From: Allacma fusca
Taxonomy: Eukaryota > Arthropoda > Collembola > Symphypleona > Sminthuridae
Length of the DNA stretch: 64,000 bases
Direction: 5' to 3'
Assembly (NCBI GenBank): GCA_947179485.1
Contig: OX359249.1
Coordinates: 53,269,402-53,333,401 of the forward strand
The notes beneath the pieces were generated by a model, which saw nothing but the letters and a program-made list of their open reading frames with translations, did no database searches and was not told where the DNA came from. Below, piece by piece: positions 47,701-59,700 of the stretch; the first letter of the stretch is position 1, and each line of letters begins with the position of its first letter. The translations under genes and the position numbers were made by a program.

Positions 47701-50700
47701 ATCTAAGCCTTACAGTATGTAAATGACTTTAGGTTTGACAGTTGCACTGGACACACTAAATCAGTGCGTGACCATTGGCTTGACTCTTAGTCAGGTCAAG
47801 TCTATTTTTAGTTTATTGATTGTAAATGTTCCATTCCCTCTCTTTTTATGTATAATGCCTTTGTGACTAAATGAACACTAAAATTATGCCAACCGATTTG
47901 CTTCCAAGGAATCTAACAAAACCACACTCTCTTTCCAGCAACTCACCTGAGCACTTGTTCTCTTTTTAAAGTTAAATTAAATCTGAGTTTTTAAGTTGGT
48001 AAAAGTCGTCTCATTTTCCCCACATTTTTTGCACTTTACTCCATAAGTTCAGACTCATATGGTACATACACCCACAGCCATAACACCCGGCAAAACACCA
48101 AGCTTCCACTCCATTTTCGAGTTTCAATTTTATGTTCGAGTTTCAAGGCACTTGATTTTTAATATTGCACCCGAGTTGTATTTCTAGTTTGAGCTCGCAT
48201 TTCAGGGGTATCTAGAGTTTTAAATTTTGATTCGAAAGGTAAATTGTATATACACGAGAGTTTCAAGCCAGCACTCAAGATTGAAATTTGTATTCTTGTT
48301 TGAGGTTTCAAATCGAGTTTACAGTTCTTTAAAATTTTGGGGTCCAACTGGAGATTAAAGTTTGCTACCCCTGGAATTTAAATGGAAGTGATTCCACAAT
48401 ATTAACGTTAGAATTCCATGAAGAAAACTTGAGTGTCTAATCAAACTTGAAAATTATACGCTCTCGTTTATGCTGATCCTTCATACTACGTGGGAAACAG
48501 AAATGGGTCCTTCAACTGGAATTGTGAATTTTGGATTGCTATTCGAATCTTAAAATTTGTACTCTTCAAACAGATCAGATTATAAGGTGTTTAAAGCTGT
48601 TAATGTGGAATTGAAATGTGGCTCGAAATAAAAAACTCAGAATTTCTTATGGGAAATAACATTGAAAACTTTAGCACCAACGTACCAAGGGAAATTTTAA
48701 TGTGCAAATACTTGCGCGCACTGCAGCGCAGTTCTAACAAAAAGGTGGGAGCAACGGAATGTACCGGTGAAGTCAACTACTTGTAGGTAGAAATCGAGCA
48801 AAGTCTCAGAAAAATATCTGTGGGAAAGTTGCAGAACGTTCCTCGTAAACCAATATTATGGTCTCATGAATAAACTGTGAGACAAGGTTTCGAATTTAAT
48901 TTGTACTTCATTTTTTAAGACTAGTAACATGAAACTGTTATTATATTTAATTTTGTTATAAAAGCACCGATTATGATAATTAGATGTAAATACTTTATTA
49001 GCACTGCCTCTCAGCGGAAAACAAACTCGTAAAACATGTTTCAGGGATTTGAAATTAATTAATTAATTATTTGTTTACAGTAGGGAGATTTGAATTTATT
49101 GGCAAATTTCTTTCAGGGACTTTAGATTCAGCAGGTAATACCAGAAATGACATGTCTGTCAATGAGATTTGCAAAACACATCAACGTATTAGATATGACT
49201 TGCGCGAATCTGAGACTCGTCTTTTCTTTGTCATTTTAGGGCGGTGGTAGCTCCTCAATGTAACGCCCGGATTTGTCCCTGTGCCCGTCCTCGTGATAAC
49301 TCAAGAACGGGTAAACCGATTTTATTCATTTCATTAATTTCATCATTTTTTCGATTTCATTATTTAGGCAATGGGTAACTCTGGTGCAGAGCTGCGCACA
49401 AGTACAAGTAGACCACGAGTATTTCAAGTCAAGTTCGCGTTCGGGTCGTGGTCAAGTAAATAAATTTAAAACCATGAACGGTTCGGGTCGTGTTCAGGTA
49501 TTTCATGGACTTGACCATGATTTTGTACCTCAAGTCAAGTTCGTGGTCAAGTATAATTATTTTACTTGAACCATAGTACTTGGTCATGTTCAAGTAAATA
49601 TTAAGAAGTACTTGACCACGAACTTGAGTTTTTCGTGTACAAGTTCAAGTAATTTTGTTTGTGCAATTCTTCATGACTGATTGTAAGGGAGTTTTCAATT
49701 CACTTACGTTTCACTGTAATAAATGAAACTTAAAACGGCATTTAATAAATCACTTTAAGCGGCATTTGTTAATTTGTTCCGTGTACGCAAATACAAAAGA
49801 AAGCTCAACATTCATATGGCTCCGTGGAAATTGATTTAAAAATGTTAGCACCCATGTTTATAATAGTATGTGGCAACAAAACCCAAGAGGAGTTCTGTGT
49901 CCCCGAAAATATCAACTGAGTCACCAGACCCACCCGCTACACGAAATCAGAGCATATCTGCAGTGTACCATCGTTCTACATTCATTGAAAGGAATAAAAA
50001 ATACAATAATTATTATTTTTAGAGGCGGTTGCTCGCAAAATGCAGGGTGAAACCTAGTGTGTTAGAAACCCAGGTTTGCTTTCATTATAAATATAAATTC
50101 AATAAAATTTAAGTATTTTGATGTCCAATGGATTACATGAAAGTACTTGAAAGTTCAAGTTCATGGTCAAGTTCGGGTCATGGTCAAGTCAAGTTGAAGT
50201 TGGACCCGAAACGCGCGTATAAAATCATGGTCAAGTAATCTGAGAATTACTTGAAAACCCGAACTTGTTTCATTCACGTTTTACTTGAACTGAAAATGTC
50301 AAGTTCGAGTAATCTTGAAATACGTACTTGAGAAGTCGGGGTCAAGTCAAGTTCGTGGTCGGATCTTTGTAAATACTTGACCCGAGCGCAGCACTACTCT
50401 GGTGCTCATATTGGTCGAAATGGGTCCAGCGGTTCTATCGACAGAAACTAATCATTTAATGATTGGGTATGCTACATGTGCATGCACATACGTACGTATG
50501 TACGTCCAATCAGAACGTACGAGCACTGCACAGCCAGCATTTGCTGGCTCAGAACGGCAAATGTAAATAAGGAAGGCAGTAAATAGTTGTATGGAATAGC
50601 TAGCTGCATATAGCTATGGTAGTCGCTACAGCTAGAGCGCGCGAATATTTGATTTTTACCATCACGGACACGGACACGGAGACGGAGACTATCCACTCTT

Positions 50701-53700
50701 TCAACTTAGAAGAGAGGATTAAAGGGAGTGGGGAGCATCTACACATATGTACATATAAACATTAGGTCATGGGTCATCATACACCCCTCAGAATCCTTAG
50801 CACTTTTGTGCGCTTCCCTTCGCGACAAGCCCCTTTAGGGGCGCAGTAATAATTTGTTTACTATTATTATGTGGGGGAGTTAGGATATATTCCCTCCGGA
50901 TATATTCCCTCCGGATATATTCCCCCCAGACATATTCCCTCCGGATATATTCCCTCCGGATATATTCCCTCCGGATATATTCCCTCCGGATATATTCCCT
51001 CCGGATATATTCCCTTGGACCGCAAACCCTTCCTCCTTGGAAATAATCTCTCACACAAATATTTGTCACTCAGATATGAACACGTGTTCGTCACTATGCC
51101 AACAAAGCAAAAGCAATGCATGTATGGTGACTCGGCTCAACAAATAGCTCATGCAACAGTTGGCATAGTAACAATGAAAGTGACGAAAACTCTCGTCTAG
51201 AACTCTTCTCATCAAGGAAGATGATTCTTTACGGGAATGTTATTTACAAATACAAAACAGCGCGTTACAGCAATTTGATTGGCCTGGTCAATAGTTTGGT
51301 CATTGGTTTGTGCCATCAGTTTCTTTTCATTCTCGCTTTGTACAAGCTTCCAGAATCTTCTTGAGCATGAAATGAGTGGAGATTGAATTTGCTAAATTTC
51401 TTATAATTACATAAAGCTAACCACTTGGTACTGTGTGGGCCTAACGTAATTCCATCACGTGAATCATTCTACATCAAGAGTAGTTTAAACTGTCAAATCT
51501 TGGTAAAAATAAAGATTTTAAGTTAAGATAAAGGAACTTGTGAAAACATTTTGTGAGAGAACATTTATGTGAACATGACATGTAGAAACAAACGACACGA
51601 TTAAACTTCGAACTGGATTAAATTAATTTAAAATCACACAAATCATGTAGAAAAACTTACTCTGTGAGGGTAGGACAAATGCCATGTGACGTTGAACTTG
51701 GAACCGCTGATCAAGGACGTTTTAAGTGTACCTGTTGACAAACAAGATATTTTATATGGGTTAAACTTAAATTCCGTTTTTAATCATTTAAAAAGGGTTG
51801 CTAATTTTAATTTTCATAAAATTGAATTTTTCAGTGCATGTGTACCGCTATAAGCGAATGGATGTTTTCCTACCGAAGTCCTATTATTGATTATTGTGAT
51901 TTGAAACATTTCAGAGACTAAACGTACGACATGCACAAGGAATTACAATAAGCCAATATTCAACGTATTGTGGAGTATGTTGACTAAGGACTTTTTTAAT
52001 TTGTTTTTTGATGAGAAATGTGTAATAATAAAGAGTGCCGCTCAAACTTATCTTTGGCCAGAAGGAGCAATGGCAAAATTTTTTCGATTCTCCCATTGTT
52101 TAGAAAAATTTCCTTCCAGATAATTATTTCAAAGTTTCAACCCCTTAGCTCAAAAACGCGCGTTACGGTGTGAAAGGCAGGGTAACAAAGAATTTTGTAG
52201 TAAAAACTGAAATAATACATTTGAATTTTGTACTCAAAGTTTACTCAATTTTAAAATTTAAAATAAATTAAGTTTGTTTGTGGATAATTTAAAGGGCTTT
52301 CCAATGAGCATGAAAACCCTACGTTGAAGGGTCAGCCTCAAAATGGTTAACCCCAGAATAATAAAGCCCTGAAAAAGCGCTGGTCAGAACGTGAACATTG
52401 TGTTGAATAGATTTGGTGAAGGTTAACTTTGTGGCTACAATAAGAGAGAGACTTTTATCTGTATTTAAAAAATTGTATGATTGCTAATACAATAATAATA
52501 ATAATAATTTATCATTCTGTAGTTATACCTTGCTTCACTCTTCTCCCGCATATTATGCCGTCAACTTAAAAAGTTATAAAGATAGGAAACAATATTTTAC
52601 TATGTGGTTTGAATTAATTGGGGCACGAGGAATTACAAATTTGTTTGTATCATTCCTAAAAAATTAGGATACCAATGAAAGTTATTGAAGAAATATTCAG
52701 TTCTTTCAATATAAATTCAGTTCTTAAGAACAGTTCATTAATTTGTAATAATCATAATTAATAATAAGTAGTAATAATTAATAGTAGAGTCCATAAGGGA
52801 TACTTCTAGTGAGAAGCAGTGTGTCAATAAAGTCTTTCTCTCTCTTATGAGAAAGATTAGAGTGAATTAATTAGAAAAAAAAACATTAGCCCATCCGATG
52901 TCATATCTATTTCAATACTTAGTGTGTGTCATGTCATCAGGATTAAGGATGTTTGTGCTGCGTATATTTATTTCATAAGTTGTAAGTAATCCTGATGATA
53001 ATTATTATTCTTATTTCCTGTGTATCTATCTCCAATTAAATGCTTTTTAAGTAATAATAATTCATGTAATCTCCATTCAGTCTTTAACGATGCATATATT
53101 TCCAACGCCATACATATTGTGCCTGTTATTTCGGGACTGTATCGGGAAAAATATCTTTGTTCCGAGGATTTCGGAACGGGAAGGAATCTTGTGCAGGATA
53201 AAACAATTTTCCCCAAAAATCCTAAGTAGAATTGAAAATTAAAAAAATTATGAAAACTCTTCATCTTACTTATCTACAAGTAGCACTTTACCTCTCATTC
53301 TCATTTACCCTACTAACCATGTTATCAATACTTTCACGATTTCAGAAAACTCATCTTCCGTTCATTTAACATAAACAATCACAATGTCGAATAGTGCTGC
53401 TGATGTTCAGGACCCAAGGCCTGGGTGTATATCGTCATGAAGATCATTTTCCCTCTTCAACCACCGTGTATCATACAATGGTTGATATAATTTTTAGAAC
53501 TGCTTTGTTTTCCAAACATGATTACTCAAAGTTTCCTTTTGTATAGTGCAACTTCCGAAGAGTCTTTCACATTGGTCAAGAATTGCGGTTGCAGGAAACA
53601 GCAGCTGAAATCTGTAAATTCCTAACAAAAATCTCAACTTTCCTGAAACTTGTTATTACCACAATTCTTGACCTAGGTCAATGAGACAAATTTTAAAAAA

Positions 53701-56700
53701 TCTCGAAAAGAATTTGCTTGGAAATGAAGACATTGAGTGTTTTTTAGCGTCTCTCTTTATAGGGACTTTCACAGGGAGTTTCTTAGCGGCCTATACACAG
53801 GACTAGGGAAAGGATTGAAGTGCCTTTACAATTATTCACTATATAGCCATCCAATATAGCAATATTAAACTGTAGAATACTGTCCACAGCTGTCTAAATG
53901 AGTCACATTGGTAATTTATTTACTGTGGCTGCTGCCTCAATGACAATTTAACTTATTCAATGTTGTAAATGAGGGACTTTGAATGCTTCTTCAGTAGCCC
54001 ATTCCTTATGAAGGGTAGAGGAGGTGGGAACTGAATAAGCAAAAGCAACCCCTTCAAATGATTTGTAATAGGAAGAAAAATGATTTAAAAACGATTTAGC
54101 TCTTTATGTCACAGATTTGTTGTTAATCAAAAGAAACTAGGATTTGAAGAGAACTGGAATAATTGCAATAAAACGAATTTAGGTGGCTTACAGATATAAG
54201 TAATAAAAGGCCAAATATTTGGCTTTGAGATATGCAACTTGATCGAGTTTGATTCATGCAGCACAATTTAAATGAAAACTAATTTCAGATTGTGGCGGTA
54301 TCTTGATTGAGTAATATAATAAAATGATTTTCAGCAGAAGTAAGTACTTGCAAGGAGGAAAGGAATAAATGATTATGACTTATGACTATCTGACAATGAC
54401 TGAGAGAAACGTATTAAAATTCCGAAATTGCAAAGGATGCTATGTGAGAAACCAAGGTTCTTTATTATTATTTATTATAAATGAAAACAATTTTGTTTTC
54501 AGGTTAATTATATTTTTAATTAGTAAAAGTAATCGTAGTTCCCACGGCATTTTATATTTCGTATTCTTCATTTCAATTGCAGGTTTAAGAAAAATATTTC
54601 TTGCGCTATGTAATATGAGCTTTGATACAGTGTTATTGAATTCTTGTGATGGTAATTGACCTCATTATGAAGCACGAACGTTCTAAACAGAAGAAAGGAA
54701 TTTATAGCTCCAGTTTCCACGCATTCGAACAAAAGAAACTTGTTTTAATCATTACGCATTGCATTACACAATCGTCATAAGAGAGTTCACATGTTTGTAC
54801 TGTAGAGCTGGACTGCGCACCGTATTTGCAACTTGACAACACATCCTGTATTCCAGAGTCATTATTTACCCTGTTGCAAAACAAATGCACACATATTATA
54901 AAAGATAAATTTTTTATAATGAAATGTTTTGAAAAAAAATACTGGCTCTGATTAATGTAGTCCATATTTTTATAATGGTGTGTAGGAACTCTGATGAAAT
55001 GATAATAGTTTACTTTCATTAACTTTGGAATTGAAAACGTATACAAATAAACTGAATGTACTTGAGCAAAATTTTATACTCAATAATGTCTGAATGAGTA
55101 AGTATCCAGAACTAATACGAACATCTTGCACACAGCACTACAAACTTTTCAAACCAAATACACAAGTCTCATATCTGTATTGATATACAATCTCCGATTG
55201 AAAGTTAACGTAAGCGCCACAAAATAAATTGCTCAGCTGGGAAATAGTCACCATCAAATGCCCTACAATCAATGCAAATTAAAATCAGTGTTCGGCACGG
55301 TTATGGGTTTTTACTCCTGTAAAAGGGTACTGGTACGAGTGTGGGTACTACCCGGGTACATTCCTATCAGCCAAAAATTTCGGGTACGGATAAAGGTTTT
55401 GAAAATGGGTACGTACCCAGGTACCCACTGAATACGGGGACAACGGTGTAATTTACCCGTACCAGCAACCTTTGCACCCGAGTATGTGAGTACGTGTACT
55501 TTGAGAATTGGAACACTTTGATCAAGTGTATATCATCAGTCTCTCACAAAGATCTTCCGTCCATTTTTTCCCAATGTTTCTAAATATAGCTAATTGAGTA
55601 ATACCCCATAATAATTAGTCTTAACAGCTCCAGTACATAAATGAGGTTAAACTAGATGGTTTCATTCAACCATATGGGTTTGGAAGTACAAACAGATGCT
55701 GGTCATCCATTAGTATGGCAAATTAAGGTGAAGAAAAGGACTCTACGAAACCTTCTACACAATTTCTTCGTAATTTTGTATTTTGTTACAATAAAAAGTT
55801 AGTACGACAATTTTGCGCATAGTAGGGATGGTCATACCGATAAAATGGTTCTCAGCATTATCGTAAATTTTAGGGCAGGGATATCGTAAGATATTTATGG
55901 GTATTTTAAAATGATATATCCTTCCATTTCACTATCGTTTGTGGAAGTTCAAAAATCAAAATAGGCAAATTATTGTAGCTATAAATGGTCTTTTAAACCT
56001 TACAAAATATGTTATGCTTTGCAACGTAATGTATAAAAATTCTAAAAACGCTTTACAAGCGTAAGTAATGGGATAAAAAATACGCCAAAAGAATTTAAAC
56101 AAATATTATCGTTTACGCCGTTCACATTCGTTTCATCCACCCATCCGAGGACTTAATTCAGCATTTTGGAAGAGTGGGGGCAGGTGGTACCATGTACCAC
56201 CCTCAAATTTCCCCAATTAGTGTACGTATCTTACTGTTCTCCCTGCCGACGGAAGTACTTGAGTTAAGCAGGAGAATTTTCTGAGACTATGAAATAATCA
56301 TCAAGCTTTCCGGGTACCAACAACTATTTATCCACCATCCAAGCTATACCCCATCAGAAGGGACGTTAAATACTAATCAATTCCCCTTGATTTAGCAAAT
56401 TGTTTCCAATATTTAAAAAAATCCTCTCACGAGCCCAAAAACTTTCAAGGAAGTGGAGCAAAGTTAATTTAGTTTGAAGTTAAAAATTGATTAGGTTTCA
56501 TTCTTTTATTACGTCATCACAAAAGAGGGGAGAGGGGGTTATTAGGAAATGACGATGATGACAGGTAAGAGAGAGAGGGGGCTAGCGAAAAATTACGAAT
56601 ATAAATCATCCCCACGAAAATGCGAATGCCCCGGTTTAAAAGGTATTGTTTTGAAATTTGAAGTTGAAACAAACTTATTTGTTGGCGTTCAAACAATACC

Positions 56701-59700
56701 ACGCTGGAAAACGACTACTTAATTTTTTTAATATGCAACTCAGAACGGGCATTTTATATATTTTGTGATGACGACATAAATACGGGAGGGGGGGGGGGTC
56801 GAGACCGGTGTGATTTATAATAATGATCTTCGTGGTAGGGGGAGGGGGGGGTTTGAAATGAGGAAACATCTGATGACGTAATAAAAGAATGAAGCCTTAC
56901 ACACATTTTAGCATATCGTCGCTGAAGAGGCAAAACGGTCTACCTGCACATGTTTTTGTATAGCACAGATCGTTTTGCCTCTTCAGCGACGATAAGTTTT
57001 GACACTTGGACGTAGGAATTTAATTTGTATGGATTTTTCGCAGTGAGCTACTACACAGGTCAGAATACAAAGTTGAGAGGATGCAAAGAAAGAACAACGT
57101 ATTTACTCTTTCAAATATTTCATAAACCTGGATTCACATTTCCAATTATTGAGATCACAATTATTAACTTGGGAATTAGGTTCAAATGTTTCACCATAAA
57201 GTTGGCTAAAAACAACGTTTAATTTTATGAACGATAGAAAGTAGTACATGAAAAATTTGAAATCAGAAACTCCATTCTAATATTTGCTCTAAAGATGAAT
57301 TTCCTCAACCTTGCTCTCAGTTTTAAGGTTATATAAACAATTTTCAAGAGATAGACGTGTTTAATAACTTCCTGAAAGATCATTTTAAGTTCATACACCT
57401 CGCTGTACAAAAATAATTGAAAACAGTTCTGAATGTGGAGTAACCAAGTTTTAACTATCAAAATTAGACCTTCTCCAAAACAACCCATACTTTTCTTCCC
57501 TTTCCTGATCACTATATTTTAGATAGTTTTAATCTAGGGAAATAATGGTTAGATCATGGGGGATTAAATGTTTTAACATCACTCCTTGTAGACTAAGGGG
57601 GAAATATTTTCTTAGCACCCTGTATGCTGGTACTCAATCAACAACATCAGAGAGAATTTTTGCAACTTTGTGTTGTTTCGACAAGTTTTGTTGAAGTCAG
57701 AAGTGACACAAGTCCAACTTAACCTACTGCAGATAATTTTGGATTAATTGTTACACAAACTAATAATAAAATTAATGACTACAGATGAGTAAGATGTTCC
57801 CACATTTTAAACTATTCTCAACATGTCTCTTGTTCTCCAAAAATGTGAAACTTTATGAAAGCTACCGGAAAGTATTAGAATTCCTATAAAATTTCAACTA
57901 AACTGGAGGCAAGTTAATTCAAACTAATTCTGAATTAATCAGTATACAGACATGATCTCGTGGCATTTTGGAAGTAACCACTTTTGATTCGTATGCTTTA
58001 AATGAAATTATTCTTACTGTTATTAATTTATTTAAAAAAGGATTCATTCCAACGTAAGTTATTGCTAAAATGGAATCTCACAGGTATTGCACATCATACA
58101 AACTACATACAATGTCAAAGTAAATAAAGTAATCATGCTGGTGAAAAGTATTTGGAGCCAAATATTTACTTGAAACACATTTTACATGACATTGAGAGTA
58201 AGTAAATAATAAATACTTTTGTACTTCCAGGCCTTTAAAATACTTTGCAGAAAATACTTGTCCACTGATTGCTTTTTTTTTCTATTAGATAAGCATCTTG
58301 GATTTATTCAGTTGCAATATACCAGGTCATAATATTTACAATAGTTATTACGTTCTTAATTTTATAGACATTTGCTCTCGTTTTGAGCATTCACAACTTA
58401 CAGCTTCCGATTCGGATTACACGGTTTTTAGCCCCAGCTAATGTATGTTGGTCTGCATCTTAAAACTCATCCACGTTAACATGCCCCCAGCTAATGGGTT
58501 ACAGGAGTGGCTGAATTCTCCCAGCTCAGTAAACGGTCTGACCGTGCTTATAGTAGTTGTAAGCTCGGGAGCCTAATGTCAATGCTGGTATTTGTAGCCT
58601 GGAATAAAACTTTCAGGGGATTCCAATATATCTGGAAGCGCAGAAACTTTAACGGGTTTGCAGTTTTCGTACACATATGTTGTATGTATATAGCTTCGTA
58701 GATTTTTTGCTTCAATCGTGTTAACGGTTTTCGTTCATAAATTTCATTATTTAGTTCTAGGTAAAGGTAATCGTAGGTAACCATGTATGCAGCACTGATG
58801 ACGTGGAAGAAACAATTTTTAACATTTCTACAATGTAGTTTGACCTCATCATCCACTGATTGCCACTGATCTGTCCACTGATTGCTTTAACTTTAAAATA
58901 CTAAATACTTTGTGGTCTGAAAATAGAAATGACAGATTTTAAAATCCTGCACAGTTCTGTTATTACATACAAAATATACCTCAATAGTGTTTTGATAATT
59001 GTACCAAATTTTACAAGTTATGATTTTTACATCGTAATTTGTGTTACCGATGGGAGACCAACCTTAATGTACTGCATCAGAATAATCAGAAATAGCACAT
59101 TAGTAAAATATGAATGAATGAATTGGTGAATATTTAGCACACACAATTAATTTTAAATTTTGTGCAACATTGTAAGTACATGTGGATTACAACCTGAATT
59201 TAGTTGTTGACTATTTGAACATTCAACAATTATTAGCAAAGTTGATTCTAGAATAATTCACTATTTTGGTTAATGTGTATTTATGATTTCAGTGATTACT
59301 CTAATGTTTTTTTGCTAATTATTTGCTATTTAAGTCATATAGTCGTTAATATCATGTATCCAGAAATGTCTATTTTATAAAATATGGGTGAATTGTGTTT
59401 CAGAATTTTTGGCAGCGTGAAGGAGGATCTTTATGCGTTAGGAATAGGTTTTTGTAGGCTACAGATGGGGAATGGGGACATTGCATTACTCAATGTTCCC
59501 TATTCATAACAACAGAAAATTGAAAGTACTGCACTTTTCTATTCAGTACTTTTAAGTACAACCAAGGCAAGTACCAAAGCATCTTTTTCCTTTTTAGAAC
59601 CAATTTTATTTTTATTTTTTTCAAATAATTAGATATAACCCAACGAAGTTTAAAACCTTATCTCTACAGCTTTGATAACTAATTGTAAGATCAAACTAGT

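Larger units (their letters stand above)
41850..48097 (+). mobile_element. BEL/Pao LTR retrotransposon, full length
   Basis: A 6248-bp element with 446-bp LTRs, 5-bp target duplication CCAAG (41845-41849 and 48098-48102), a primer site and polypurine tract, and gag-protease-RT-RNase H-integrase order, which is the BEL/Pao arrangement. No third (env-like) frame. The LTRs differ at only three positions that I can see, so insertion was recent. It lies in sense orientation opposite to the host gene, within its intron 2. Confidence 0.95.
35225..51660 (-). other. Intron 2 of the LPMO-like/DOMON gene (16.4 kb)
   Basis: Donor AGA|GTAAGT at 51660 and acceptor GAACAG. It holds the BEL/Pao element and several hAT-like elements listed separately. 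Featureless stretches: about 36315-37020, 38915-39890, 41190-41840 and 48103-49240. Confidence 0.85.

Noticed and set aside
50797-51200. Frames with REYIR/GYIPS pentapeptide repeats
   Set aside because: Artefact of a 15-bp tandem repeat in a transposon remnant.
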